A stretch of 64,000 nt of DNA, from assembly GCF_027942865.1 (NCBI RefSeq), contig NC_134524.1:31038536-31102535 (forward strand), in the 5' to 3' direction. Below, in pieces: positions 22,857-35,200 of this stretch. Position 1 is the stretch's first letter; each line of letters opens with the position of its first letter. A model generated the notes under the pieces. That model had not been told where the DNA came from, searched no databases, and worked only from the letters and a program-made list of their open reading frames with translations. The position numbers and the translations under genes are program-made. This stretch comes from Odontesthes bonariensis. Its lineage: Eukaryota; Chordata; Actinopteri; Atheriniformes; Atherinopsidae.

Positions 22857-25784
22857 AGTCATGCCTGCAAAGTTCAACCCATACCGGAGGAGCTGGTGAG
22901 ACGCTACCGTGGTTGCCGTGCTGGTGCGTTGGTGAAAGCGAGGCGCCTGGAAAAACGGTGGAGGTTTAAACCGGCTATTCCTTCGTGTGTGATGGGGAAT
23001 GTAAACTCGCTGGCCAACAAGACGGATGAGCTGGCTGCCCTGGTGAAGAACGTGAAGTTGTACAGAGAGTGCAGCTTGTTGTGCTTCACGGAGACCTGGC
23101 TAACCAGCAACATCCCGGACAACAACGTGGAGCTACCTGGATTTACTACGGTGAGAGCGGATAGAGATCCTAAGCTAAGTGGCAAACAGAAAGGTGGGGG
23201 TCTTGCACTCTATGTGAACTGCAGATGGTGTAACCCTGGGCATGTGACTGTAAAAGAAACCATCTGTTGCCCAGACATCGAAATGTTAGCCGTTAGCCTC
23301 CGACCGTACTATATGCCACGGGAGTTCTCGCACGCCATTGTTGCTTGTGTTTACATTCCTCCACGTGCTTCTGCTGAAGTCGCGTGTGACGTCATCCACT
23401 CCGCGATCGCCAGGCTCCAAACCCAACACCCCGATGCCTTTATCGCTATTTCTGGTGACTTTAATCATGTCACACTGGACTCAATCCTGCCTGCTTTTCA
23501 CCAGTATGTGTCTTGCCCAACGAGGAAAGACAGGACTATTGACCTTTTGTATGCTAACGTTAAGGATGCATACAGTGCCACACCACTCCCTCCAGTGGGG
23601 AAATCTGATCACAACCTGGTTTTCCTTCAACCTAAATACACTCCAAAAGTGCGCAGACAACCGCCCACCACACGCTCATTCAGGAGCTGGTCTCCTGAGG
23701 CAGAAGAGGCCCTCAGGGACTGCTTTGAGCAGACTGACTGGAGCGTGCTGCAAGATTCTTTTGGGGAGGACATTGAAGGGGTCACACATTGCACTACTGA
23801 CTACCTTAACTTCTGTATGGACATTGTCGCTCCCACTAGAACAGTACGCTGCTTCACAAACAACAAGCCCTGGATCACCTGCGATGTCAAACACCTTCTG
23901 AACCTGAAGAAGATGGCATTTAAAAAGGGGGACCAGGCGGAGCTGAAGCGCGTACAGGGAGAGCTCAAGAGCAGGATGAAAGAGGCTAAGGAGACATACA
24001 GAAGGAAGGTGGAGCAGAAGCTGCAGGAGAACAATATGAGGGAGGTCTGGGATGGTATGAAGACCATCACAGGCTGCAGGAAGAGAGGCAGCACTGTAGA
24101 GGGGGATGTGGTTAGAGCAAACCAGCTCAACCAGTTCTTCAACAGGTTTGATAGCCCTGCCTGTCTAACACCTACTCCAGCTCCTCCCCCTCCCCCACTA
24201 GCGGCTGTTACCTGCACTCTGGATACCACTACATCCTCCCCCCTCCCCCCCCTGACCACAGTCAATGAGGCACCACCCCCGCCAGCAGTCAGGAGGTTGC
24301 CACTCTCCATACCTACACCCCTCCCTCCGAGGACCACTAACAGCCCCCACCAACCACCAATCATCACTGCGGGCCAGGTCACAGGAGAGCTGAAGAGAAT
24401 GCGCCCCAGGAAAGCAGCCGGCCCTGATGGAGTCTGTCCTAGACTTCTGAAAGCCTGTGCTGCTGAACTGGGAGAGCCTCTGCAGCACATCTACAACTTG
24501 AGCCTACAACTGGGGAAGGTCCCAAAGCTGTGGAAAACATCCTGCCTCATCCCCGTACCGAAGAAGCCACACCCCAGCATAATGAACGACTACAGGCCCG
24601 TCGCGCTGACCTCCCACATCACAAAGACCATGGAGAGACTGCTACTGCACATCCTCAGACCACAGGTTCGCCATGCAATAGACCCGCTGCAGTTCGCCTA
24701 TCAGGAGAAGGTGGGCGTGGACGATGCCATCACCTACCTTCTGCACAGAGCACACTCTCATCTGGACAAGGGGAAGGGTGCTGCGAGAATCATGTTCTGT
24801 GATTTCTCCAGTGCCTTTAACACCATCCAGCCCCTCAGACTGAGAGACAAGCTCGAGCAGATGGGTGTGAATGCCCACCTGGTATCCTGGATTACGGACT
24901 ACTTGACAGAGAGACCACAGTTTGTCAGGTTAAAAGACTGCCTCTCTGACACTGTGGTCTGCAGCACTGGCGCTCCACAGGGGACTGTGCTCTCACCAGT
25001 CCTGTTCACCCTGTACACATCAGACTTCTCCTACAATACAGAGTCATGCCACATCCAGAAGTTTTCTGATGACACTGCTATTGTGGGGTGTATCAGGGAG
25101 GGGCAGGAGGATGAGTACAGGAGCCTGGTGGATGACTTTGTGAAGTGGTGCAGACACAACCACCTCCAACTGAACACCGCAAAAACCAAAGAGATGGTGG
25201 TGGATTTCAGGAGGTCTCAGCCTCCTCTGTCACCAGTCCTCATCGAGGGGGTCAGTGTGGAGGTGGTCAACACCTACAAATACTTAGGAGTTCACATCGA
25301 CAATAAACTGGACTGGTCAACCAACACAGACGCTATCTATAAGAAGGGTCAGAGCCGGCTCTACTTCCTGAGGAGGTTGAGGTCCTTCAATGTCTGCAAC
25401 AAACTGCTGTGCATGTTCTACCAGTCTGTTGTTGCTAGTGTCCTCTTTTACGCTGTGGTGTGCTGGGGAGGCAGCATAAAAAAGAGGGACGCGGGGCGAC
25501 TGGACAGGCTGGTGAGAAAGGCAGGAGCTGTCGCAGGCACTGAGCTGGACAGCCTCATCACAGTGGTGGAGAGAAGGACACTGAGCAGGCTGCTGACCAT
25601 CCTGGACAATGTTCACCACCCACTGCACAGAACTTTGGACAGTCAGAGGAGTATTTTCAGCGACAGACTCCGGTCACTGGCATGCTCATCAGACAGGCTG
25701 AGGAAGTCCTTTGTCCCCAGGGCCATTCAGCTGTTCAATGCCACACGCAAGGAGAGGAGAAGCGAGATGGACTTCACTGTGTGA
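22857..25784 (+). CDS. LINE endonuclease-reverse transcriptase, uninterrupted frame
   Basis: About 975 LINE-derived codons without a stop. The endonuclease (residues about 35-280 of this part) shows MGNVNSLANK, CFTETWL, ISGDFNH and GKSDHN. A proline-rich linker follows at about 24170-24360. The reverse transcriptase shows KAAGPDGV, DYRPVALTSH, FCDFSSAFNTI, GAPQGTVLSPVLF, the catalytic FSDD and YKYLGVHIDNKLDW. The annotated open frame extends upstream to an ATG at 22800, but codons before 22857 come from the antisense L2 3' region and are not LINE sequence. The element lacks its own start, so it is probably not autonomous despite the intact frame. Confidence 0.85.
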   Translation, partial: SHACKVQPIPEELVRRYRGCRAGALVKARRLEKRWRFKPAIPSCVMGNVNSLANKTDELAALVKNVKLYRECSLLCFTETWLTSNIPDNNVELPGFTTVRADRDPKLSGKQKGGGLALYVNCRWCNPGHVTVKETICCPDIEMLAVSLRPYYMPREFSHAIVACVYIPPRASAEVACDVIHSAIARLQTQHPDAFIAISGDFNHVTLDSILPAFHQYVSCPTRKDRTIDLLYANVKDAYSATPLPPVGKSDHNLVFLQPKYTPKVRRQPPTTRSFRSWSPEAEEALRDCFEQTDWSVLQDSFGEDIEGVTHCTTDYLNFCMDIVAPTRTVRCFTNNKPWITCDVKHLLNLKKMAFKKGDQAELKRVQGELKSRMKEAKETYRRKVEQKLQENNMREVWDGMKTITGCRKRGSTVEGDVVRANQLNQFFNRFDSPACLTPTPAPPPPPLAAVTCTLDTTTSSPLPPLTTVNEAPPPPAVRRLPLSIPTPLPPRTTNSPHQPPIITAGQVTGELKRMRPRKAAGPDGVCPRLLKACAAELGEPLQHIYNLSLQLGKVPKLWKTSCLIPVPKKPHPSIMNDYRPVALTSHITKTMERLLLHILRPQVRHAIDPLQFAYQEKVGVDDAITYLLHRAHSHLDKGKGAARIMFCDFSSAFNTIQPLRLRDKLEQMGVNAHLVSWITDYLTERPQFVRLKDCLSDTVVCSTGAPQGTVLSPVLFTLYTSDFSYNTESCHIQKFSDDTAIVGCIREGQEDEYRSLVDDFVKWCRHNHLQLNTAKTKEMVVDFRRSQPPLSPVLIEGVSVEVVNTYKYLGVHIDNKLDWSTNTDAIYKKGQSRLYFLRRLRSFNVCNKLLCMFYQSVVASVLFYAVVCWGGSIKKRDAGRLDRLVRKAGAVAGTELDSLITVVERRTLSRLLTILDNVHHPLHRTLDSQRSIFSDRLRSLACSSDRLRKSFVPRAIQLFNATRKERRSEMDFTV

Positions 25785-26106
25785 ATCAAACAACACACCC
25801 TCCTCTACTTGCTATTTTAGCCATTTGCACAGACTATCGTAATTGCACTCTCCCATTTGCACTGCTCACACTTTATCACGGACACACTTTGTTTCTGTTT
25901 TTGCACTATCTGCACATTCAACATAAGCATCCCACTCCTCCTCTGGTACAGTTTTTGTTCATTCCCTGTTTTGTGTATCTGAACTGTGATGTTAGTATGC
26001 TGTGTTGTCTGTGGTTGTGTGTTGTGTTGCACTTGTGTTGTTTTTTGTATTCTGATTCGTATTCTGTATAAGCTACTGGATCCTTAAATTTCCCACGGGA
26101 TAAATA

Positions 26107-26114
26107 AAGTATCC

Positions 26115-26190
<76 letters not shown>
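26107..26190. repeat. ATCT microsatellite (LINE tail)
   Basis: About 20 uninterrupted ATCT units directly after the LINE 3' UTR, forming the 3' tail of LINE copy 2. The near-perfect purity suggests high mutability. Confidence 0.95.
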
Positions 26191-26191
<1 letters not shown>

Positions 26192-29100
26192 AGGAGAAGA
26201 ATCTTAAACTCTATTCTGAATTTAACAGGGAGCCAATGAAGAGAAGCTAAAACTGGAGAAATATGATCTCTGCTGTTAGTTCTCATCAGAAATCTGGCTG
26301 CAGCATTTTGGATCAACTGAAGGCTTTTCAGAGAATATGTGGGACAGCCCAATAATAAAGAATTACAGTAGTCCAATCTTGAAGTAACAAATGCATGGAC
26401 TAGTTTTTCTGCATCACTCTGAGACAAGATGTTCCTGATTTTAACAATATTACGAAGATGAAAGAAGGCAGTCCTAGAAACCTGTTTTATGTCAGTCAAA
26501 TGATAAGTTCTGGTCAAAAATAACTCCAAGGTTCCTCACTGTAGAACTAGAAGCCAAGAAAATACCATCTAGAGTAACTATATAGCTAGACAATCTCTCC
26601 CTAGAGCGCTCAGGTCCAAAGATAACGACTTCAGTTTTGTCTGAATTTAGAAGCAGACAGTTCTGAGTCATCCAGGTCTTTATGTCTTTAAGACATGCTT
26701 GTAGTCTGACCAACCTATTGGGTTCATCTGGTTTTATAGATAAGTACAACTGAGTATCATCAGCATAGCAATGGAAATTTATGCCATGCTGTCTAATAAT
26801 ATTACCTAATGGAAGCATGTATAAAGTGAAAAGAATCGGTCCAAGCACAGAACCCTGAGGAACTCCATGACTTACTCTGGTGTGTGAGGAAGATTCTTCA
26901 TTTACAAGAACAAACTGAAATCTATCAGATAAATATGACTTAAACCAGCCTAATGCAGTTCCTTTAATCCCAATAACATGTTCAAGTCTCTGTAATAAGA
27001 TACTGTGATCGACCATATCAAATGCAGCACTGAGATCCAACACAAGTCCGCTATCAGAGGCTAAGAGGAGATCATTGGTAACTTTCAGCAGTGCAGTTTC
27101 TGTGCTATGATGCACTCTGAATCCTGACTGAAACTCTTCAAACAGATTATTTCTGTGTAAATGATCACAAAGCTGAGCTGCAACTATTTTTTCAAGAACT
27201 TTAGACATAAAAGGGAGATTGGATATAGGTCTATAATGAGCCAACACCTCTGAATAAAGAGTAGGTTTTTTAAGTAAAGGTTTAATTACAGCAACCTTAA
27301 AAGTCTGAGGTACATATCCTGTCAACAAAGACAGATTGATCAAATCCAATATGGAAGTGTCAATTAATGGGAAAACCTCCTTGAACAGTCTGGTTGGGAT
27401 TGGGTCTAAAACACAAGTTGATGGTTTAGAAGAGACTATTGCTGTTGTTAGTTCAGAGAGATCAACTGGGCAGAAGCCGTCTAAATATAAATCAGGTTCT
27501 AAAGATACCTCTAAAGCTGCTGTACTTGATGATACATCACTGATAATAGTGGGAAGGACTCCATCAATCTTCTCTCTAATAGAAACAATTTTATTAATAA
27601 AGAAGCTCATGAAATCATCACTGCTGAGAGTTAAAGCTGCAGTCTGCAAGATTTGTTGTTGTCATACGTAAAGACCTACTTTTTGGCATTTTAAGAGTTT
27701 ACATGATCTATCAGAACGCTTGAAGTTGAAAACGGTGACCTCCGTAGTCGCAAAATGCAAGAAATGCTTATTTTTTAACCGAAAAATAAAAAGTTATTCA
27801 ACTTCCTGTCCCGCCCCTTCAAAACACATGAGAACTCGTGCACGTAGAGTGCACGCCAGATGCGCCTACACGACTCCTCATTCATCAACTCACCTGTCAT
27901 TTGCGATCATGGAAGACACAGTAAGTAGATGGTCCGGTCTGCAATTTTGTAAACAAACCTGCTGGCTTTGGAGGGACCTAACGGGACATATAGGGGACCT
28001 AGAGAACTCTTTTTTTTTTGTATTGGGGTATTTAATGTACTACTTTCAGAATCCCCGGACAGTTCCAGGCATTATGCTTGAAAAAGAGTTGCAGACTGCA
28101 GCTTTAAAGGAATACCTGGCTCAACAGAGCTCGGACTCTTTGTCAGACTGGCTACAGTGCTGAAAAGAAACCTGGGATTGTTCTTATTCTCTTCTATCAA
28201 TGATGAATAATAAGCAGTTCTAGCTTTACGAAGGGCTTTCTTATACGTTATTAAACTATCTTTCCAGACTAATTGAGACTCTTCTAAATTAGAGGAACGC
28301 CACTGTCTCTCCAGCTTTCTTGCAGTCTGCTTTAAAGCACGCAGCTGTGAATTATACCAAGGAGCCAACCTCTTCTGACTGATTACCTTCCTTTTCAGAG
28401 GGGCAACATTGTCCAGTGCTGTACGCATTGAAACTATAGTGCAGTCAACAAGAGAGTCGAGTGTTGCTGCAGTAAAGTTTAGGTAGTTGTCCTCTGTCAT
28501 ATCTGCATATGGCAGTGAAGAAAAGGATGATGGAATTAATTCTTTAAATCTGGTTACAGCATCCTCTGATAGACACCTTCTATACGTAAATTTCTTCTCA
28601 GAAACTGTATAGTCAAGTAATGTAAACTCAAAGGTTATCAAAAAATGGTCAGATAAGACAGTGTTATGAGGGAACACTGTTAACTGTTCACTCTCAATGC
28701 CATAAGTCAGCACAAGATCAAGGGTGTGATTAAGGCAGTGAGTCGGTCTGTGAACACTCTGAGAAAATCCAATAGAGTCTAATATAGAATTAAAGTTCAT
28801 ATTCAGGCTATCATTTTCAACATCTACATGAATATTAAAGTCACCCACTACAGTGACTTTATCTGTACTCAGCACTAACTGGGATAAAAACTCTGAGAAT
28901 TCAGACAGAAACTCAGAATAAGGCCCAGGTGGACGATACACAACAACAAACACAAGAGGTTTCTGGGATTTCCACTTTGCGTGGGAAAAACTGAGAATCA
29001 GAGATTCAAAAGAGCTCAAACTAATCTTAGGTCTGGGACTGATTAGTAACCCTGATCTGAAAATAGCTGCCACTCCTCCTCCTCTGCCTGTGGTTCGAGG

Positions 29101-29352
29101 AACGTGAACATTTAAACAGTCAGAGGGGGTTGATTCATTAATGCTAACATGATCCTTCTGCTGCAGCCAGGTTTCTGTAATACAAAATATATCAATATGA
29201 TGATCACAAATCAACTCATTCACTAACAGAGACTTCGAAAGGAGAGATCTGATATTCAGCAAACCACATTTAATAGTTTGATGTTTTTGTTCAGTTAAAG
29301 TTTTTGTTTTAATTTTTGTTTTGCACAAGAGGATTTGCTCCTTTTGCGTCAA
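26191..29352 (-). pseudogene. L2 endonuclease-reverse transcriptase, broken copy
   Basis: The endonuclease part (29352-28104) shows [26 protein letters not shown] and LSDHFLI. The RT part (27631-26191) shows [43 protein letters not shown] and catalytic YADD. Breaks: a 468 bp TTAA element between GIPL and TLSSDDF; a 15 bp deletion next to RT motif A compared with copy B (at about 27042); a 4 bp deletion near 26490 that shifts frame before the C-terminal end; and the LINE insertion just downstream. Not functional. Confidence 0.85.
27636..28103. mobile_element. TTAA-type miniature element in L2 ORF
   Basis: A 468 bp element with a 15 bp perfect inverted repeat AGCTGCAGTCTGCAA. It is flanked by TTAA at 27632-27635 and 28104-28107. 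Removing it with one TTAA rejoins the L2 reading frame across GIPLTLSSDD. It carries no recognisable protein. TTAA duplications are the hallmark of piggyBac-type transposition. Confidence 0.9.
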
Positions 29353-29444
29353 TTGATTGGGTGGGTAGCAGCAGGTGGGAAGCTGCAGAGAAGTGTGTAA
29401 GACTACAACTCTGCATCCTGGTCTGAGCCCTGGGTTGTCATGCC

Positions 29445-29540
29445 TGTGGTTCGAGGAACGTGAACATTTAAACAGTCAGAGGGAGTTGCTTCATCAATGC
29501 TAACATGATCCTCCTGCTGCAGCCAGGTTTCTGTATTATC
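29445..29540 (-). repeat. Second L2 endonuclease fragment
   Basis: This near-copies 29088-29183 within L2 copy A (CCTGTGGTTCGAGGAACGTG ... CTGCAGCCAGGTTTCTGTA) with a few differences. It is either a separate truncated L2 piece or a local duplication. Confidence 0.75.
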
Positions 29541-29669
29541 ACTGCCGGATTTAATAATCTAAATTTGCAACATGATTAAATGCTGAAGCTTAAATATAAA
29601 TGTAGTGGATTAAAATGTACACCCAAAGTGGAGCAGAAGTATAAAAAAAGTTCACATGGAAATACTTAA

Positions 29670-30550
29670 AGGTGGGGTCTGAGATCTTGGAAAAACGGTT
29701 CCTGCAAGCTATATTTTTGAAAATACACAACCTTGCCTCTCCCTTCAGCCCACCCCTCGAAACCACGCCTTCAAAACACATGCTGTCGGTCGAGGTGTTC
29801 GGATGTTCCCGAGATCGAGAACGAAACTAGACGAGACCTCACGAGTGCTCGCAACACAAGTTGAGGCGAGAGTGCTCACGTCTATTACTAGCTAACAACA
29901 ACATAACAACATATCGAGTAGAAACAGGGCTACCTTAGCATCTGTTTGTCGCCCCTTTTCCTCTTTCAGTTGTCGCCAACGTTGGAAAGCCGTACCGATT
30001 ACCACTCTCGTCCTGTTTCGTTCTTCTGTGGCCTTTATCCGAGCAGTTGCTTTTTCAAGCACAGTTTTGCCTTTTCTTTTCGAACCCGTTGTTGTCGTCT
30101 TTTCTGCCATCGTCAATACTCTGGCTGCGCGAGATAAATCCGTGGTTTGGGCTTGATAGCTAGGAAAAATTCACCTGAAGAAGTTCACTCGCAGAGGGTG
30201 GAGTTACTTGAAGTGACCCTCCTTGCGCGTCATGTAGACTGAGTGACTATGAAAAAACCCCAAAAAACTCACGAGTCTGTGAACGCGCAGGGGGGAGGGG
30301 GGAGGGGGGAGGGGGGAGGGGGGAGGGGGGAGGGGGGCTGACGGTTGATAGGCGTGTCAGAATCCAATAGAAGTAACTTTCATTAGTACTTCTATTGGTC
30401 AGACTTTTCCTCTGGCTACACCCTCTACAATGGACTAAAAGATTTCGTTTTTTTTCCAAACATTCTATTTTAGTGGGTGCAATGGGGTCGTGGGGAGGTT
30501 TTCAGACAAAATGATAAAAAATGCTCCAGAAAACATCACAGACCCCACCT
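29670..30550. mobile_element. TTAA-type miniature element, family T1, complete
   Basis: Ends AGGTGGGGTCTG / CAGACCCCACCT are perfect inverted repeats flanked by TTAA (29666-29669, 30551-30554). It is 881 bp with no transposase. It contains a G-rich heptamer array. The right end is shared with the truncated copy at 1-124. Confidence 0.85.
30290..30338. repeat. GGGGGGA heptamer array
   Basis: About seven consecutive GGGGGGA units inside the T1 element. The plus strand has clear G-quadruplex potential. Confidence 0.9.
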
Positions 30551-30671
30551 TTAAGCAAAATACTAGTGGCCCATACCTTTAATTAATTCACAATCCTGTC
30601 CTCTGATACTTTAAGACTGTGTATCCACGATAGCCAGATCTCACTGACAACAACAGGAATATATTCTTTAA

Positions 30672-31128
30672 AGGGACACTATGTAATATATTAAGTCATT
30701 TATTAGCTCAAATCAACATATTCATTCATAAATTTGTCCTCATTGGTGTAAAATTATCTCTGTCAAAAATCTCAATTATCCTCCTGAGTGAAGAATAACT
30801 TGTCTGTATCTACATAGAGCGGGCAAGCTCTATGGAGGCTGCCATGTCCTTCCGGTCTATGAAAAACGACAAAGTGCCGAGAGGGACATAAAGCACTTCG
30901 AATCGCGTTTTCCCCAACGCCAGGCCTGCAAGCGGAAATGACGTCATTTTGACATCGCGTCCGCCGAATGGGTTTTTACTGGCGCTAATGGCAAATAGAT
31001 TTTATCTCGTAAATTATCCCACTAATAATGCATTGATTGTTACCAAACTTCTGCCGTAGTACACATAGGCTCTTAACTCCCAAAACAAGGCATTAGAAAG
31101 TTTGTAAGTTTACCGGGAGTTTATTTAA
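30672..31128. mobile_element. TTAA-type miniature element, family T2, incomplete
   Basis: It begins AGGGACACTATGTAAT after TTAA (30668-30671). It is homologous, in reverse orientation, to the inner part of the complete element at 44877-45907: shared blocks include CTTCACTC-type, TCTATGGAGGCTGCCATGTC, ATTCATTCATAAATTTGTCC and TTTACCGGGAGTTTATTT. The homology is lost at about 31128 and the far TTAA end was not found. It preserves the empty site of the retroposed insert at 45405. Confidence 0.75.
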
Positions 31129-32213
31129 AAGAACACTTTCCAGATAGCAACTACACACTGCTGCTAACGCTACCGAAGTTGACTACAGTTTCTTTATTCA
31201 GTCTTTTTCTGCCACTTTGGCTGTTTCCAGGAGGCTTTTAAAACATGGGGATAAAAATGTGTCTCTCTGGGCTGAACTCCATTCCCTACATCTGGTAAAC
31301 ATCACTGCCATTTTCTGGCTGATACGAGTCCTTTGGTGCAGCATAATGGTCGCAGCTATTGGGGTGCTTCTCAGCAGCTGGTAGAGGGAGACTGATCAAA
31401 CCTGACGGAATGTAAAAGCGGCTGAAAACAGAAATATCCTTGAAATAAGCTAAATTCATACAGTGCTTCTTATGCTATATTATTACTATTATTATTAACC
31501 TTTATTTAACCAGGAAGATCCCATTGAGATTAAGAACCCATTTTTAAGGGAGACCTGGCCAAGATAGGTAGCAGCAAATACAAAACACAGTAACAAATTA
31601 GACAGATAAAAACACAAACAAATGAAAGAAAAAGTATTGAATTTACAAGCAGATTATGAAAAACAAGTAAATGTAGGCCTCAAATATTGTAAGTGCACCT
31701 GTTGTAGTTGCTGAATATAAACAAGAGTTTTGGCATTGAAATCTGATTTTGATTTTGGGTCACTATGAGAGAAAGCCACAAGATGGCAGATGAAGTACAC
31801 AACATTTGTGATATCCTTCTTCTTTACTCAGTGGTCCAAATTTCCAACAAATTAGCAAAGACTGAAACAGTGTAGACTAATTTTTTTTTTTAACCCCATA
31901 TGATTAAAAAAACAACAGCGAAACCTGTTTATTATTATTATTTTTTTTCTGGCATCGCAACCCTTAAATGGATTAAGCAAGTATTGAAAAAGGGTGGATG
32001 AATGGCTGGATATCCACGATTGTATTTTATGGAAATGTGGGGCCTCTGCTTAGCCTCAAATCTATCTTCACTGTCCCACCCACATTAAAATGATGACATT
32101 TGTCCATCACTACCTGTCCCCTCCCCTCCTCCAAGCTATCCCAATAAAGGCTCATTCTTCCTTGCGAGATCTTTGTTTAGTCCACCTGATCCCCCAATTC
32201 CACATACACTAGT
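31129..32213. other. Upstream region of the ETS gene
   Basis: No gene was recognised. It contains a common fish repeat (TTTATTTAACCAGGAAGATC at about 31501). The last 150 bp before the ATG is CT-rich and may hold the ETS 5' UTR; no clear TATA box or transcription start could be fixed. Confidence 0.35.
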
Positions 32214-35200
32214 ATGGATTGTGATACTTATGGTAAGGCTCCTCTTTCTGTTCAGCATTTTATCTTTAATAAATAGAAGAAGTAATTTAGGATTGATTTA
32301 ATCATGTCATTGTCGACTAGATATTAAACATGGCAGAGGTTTTGTTAGATGTTATGAAAACACTGGATTTAATCATTTAATTGATAGTATTTATTAATGT
32401 TTTTGTTGTCTCCTCTAAACGTCTTGAACCACAGTATAAAAAAGATAATCAATTGTTAATAATTCTCTAGATATTGTTTACAGTTGCTTACAGTGTTGTC
32501 TTTTTCATGGACAAATTTAGACAGAAATATTCATTGTAAAGCTTTAATTAGATTTTGAAGAAGATGCTTGTATTTGTTTTACACACTAATGCAAATTGGT
32601 ATATTTTTTGGATGACCTTTGATCTTCTAATTAGTGAGCTCAATGTTCAGGCTAATTTAATTTAACATGAGTAAATGAGAGCTTTGACTGACATGTCCAT
32701 TACACTTCAAAATATTAAGGTATACATTGCATCTTAATTAAGTAATTAAGCCCTGTTTCTTAACATAATTACTATGTGTACACCTGATATGGGTGGTGAC
32801 AATACTAAATCAGTAATAATACAATCATTTAGTCCTTTCAGTTAGTACCACAGAGTTTAATATTTGTACCATGTAACTTTTAATATATGATCAGTGGAGT
32901 TTTACTAAACAATTTATATCATAGTTAAAGTACATTTTCTCACTAATCATCTAAAAAGAGTGATGAACAATTCAAAATATCTGTTGGCTTGATTCCACTA
33001 TAATTACTATAACTAGGGCTGAAATTTCTGCAAGCCTATACAAATACAAGAAAAAATAATAACATAAAACAGAAGAATGGTGCATTAGCAATTTCTGAGT
33101 TACAGGTGAACAGAATTTTGATATCGTTAACTATTCAATCTGTAAAAACAGTAGTTACATACATCATTCATGGTTCCCCACTTATACATAAATACCAAAC
33201 GAGGAACGAAAATAATAATAATGCTACTCAAGTGCCAGATACCATTTATATGCATCTTGTTTGTAAATACTAAGATTTATTCCCAAAATGTGAGGACTTG
33301 ATGCTTGTCTTTGTGGCACATGATCATATAAAATTAACGTTCTCGGGTATTTTAACTGTTGATAAGACACATCAGGAGTATTTTGAGTATATTTCCAGGC
33401 AAAAAACAAAAACTATTTACTCGTACAATTTCTGGCAGATTAATGAGTTTTAAACATAATAGTTGGTTGGTGTGGTAAAATTAATTTCTCAACACTTCTT
33501 TCCTAGAGCTGGACTCCCTGGAGGTCCCTCTTCTCACTCCGACCAGTAAGGAGGTCCTCAGCCAGGCTGTGAAAGCCAGTTTTGCCGGCTTCGCACAGGA
33601 GATAGTCAACTGTCACTTTCCACATGGTACAACCTGATCCATTCCCAGTTTATTTTGGGCATAGCAGAATGGAATTGCTTACCTACACAACAAACTCTTT
33701 TATGCATTTATTCTACCTACATATGTGCAGATCCGACCATGTGGTCTGAGTGGGAGGTAAACCACTGGATGGACTGGTGCCAGTCTGAGTTTGGTCTTCA
33801 CTGCCTGGCCTCAGACTTGAGAGGTCTGCAGGGCAGTGAGCTGTGTGGCCTGGACAGAGAGGCTTTCCTGGGTCTGATGTCTGACTCTGCTGCAGGAGAG
33901 ATCCTGTGGGAGCACCTGGAGACCATGAGACGAGGTAAAGGCATTTTTACAGGAAAAGCTTAGACACACTCTCTTATTCTGTCATGACTGTCAGCAGTTT
34001 TTTGTTTTCATAATGTGAATTATTAAGGCAGTCGAATAGGCCTATTTGCTGTATACCAGCACTTTGACACATCATACAGTAAATTATGGTCTCAAATGCC
34101 CCCAAGAGGCCAAGAGCTGTTAATTTTTGAACGCTTATATGTTGAGTGGACACAAATCCAGTGGATGACATATTGTATGTCAGTACTATACACTGGTCAA
34201 ATCATTGAAAATACTGCGTAAAGTTGTCATCACAGCAAAAGAGTCCACTTTGAAGACTCTATCAATACTATAGATTTTCTGCCCTTTTCATTATTTATCA
34301 TTACTTCCTTGTTCTGATGTCTTTAGTATTGTTTTACACTTCAGAAAATACTAAAAATAAAAGGTACATTTTTAGCACTGCACTACTTTATATTTAAATC
34401 ACTTTCAAGCTGCTACTCAGATTTACGCCACAAAATTGTAAACAATAATAAAATAATTTAAAAAACAGGCGGTCATTTTACATGATGACTTTGAAAGTAC
34501 TTCCTAAATTCTCAAAGACTAACCATCTGGATGTCATATCACCACATCTTAGATTTCCTTTCTGGTTATTTGCGGTGACTTATTATAATCATACTTGTTT
34601 TTTTTCAGAAAGGCATGAAAACTCAAACTTTTAATGCCAATGTTCCCTTTATAAACATTAAGATTGATTGCCAATAGATAGTTACACATTGTTTGTGTCA
34701 TGTCAGTAAAAATAAGCAAGACAAAAATTACTGTTCACCTAAACAGACAAACAATCATGATGATTTTGGAAATACATACAATATTGGGCTAAGCGTAGTC
34801 CATTGATCATCTAGAATTTTGAAAGATTTAAATCAGTCGGTAAAAATACCAACTGATATTGGGCTGATAATTGGGTTTCAGTGCAATCTGTTGGTTTCCT
34901 TAGCTAGGAAATTGTTTTTGAATTGGCTCCATTTGAACGAATTGGATTATTTTATGAATAATTATGATCACAATTAATTGAATTCCAATTGGCTTGAATT
35001 GGACTTTATTATCTAAGTGCCTTGAGATGACATTTGTTGTATTTGGCGCTGTATAAATAAAAATGAATTGGATTGATAAAAGGTGCGACAAAGAAACATC
35101 CATTCTATCACTGCTTCATCCTTTTTCTTAAAAAACAGTGTGGTAAAGCTGTAAATGTCATTCAAATTTGACTCTCCAGAGAATGACTGTGACTGCAGTT

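Larger units (their letters stand above)
22856..26190 (+). mobile_element. Rex1/Babar-like LINE, copy 2, inserted in L2 copy A
   Basis: A 3335 bp insertion flanked by AAGGAG (22850-22855 and 26191-26196). L2 copy B reads TATGTAAGGAGAAGAATC uninterrupted at about 61375, which proves the boundaries. The body encodes one long EN-RT frame. The 3' UTR ends GGGATAAATAAAGTAT followed by an ATCT microsatellite tail. It is 5'-truncated inside the start of the ORF. It is the same family as copy 1 on the other strand. Confidence 0.9.
21612..29420 (-). mobile_element. L2-type LINE, copy A, with three later insertions
   Basis: A nearly complete L2 LINE on the minus strand. The 5' side is at about 29400 and the 3' end is at about 21612, with the common fish L2 tail (TTTATATAGCGCC, TCTCAAGGCACTTAG). 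It is interrupted by a TTA-flanked miniature element (22051-22453), a Rex1-like LINE (22856-26190) and a TTAA miniature element (27636-28103). Copy B at about 60586-62757 lacks all three, so empty sites are known exactly for the first two. The third is confirmed by the reading frame. Confidence 0.85.
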
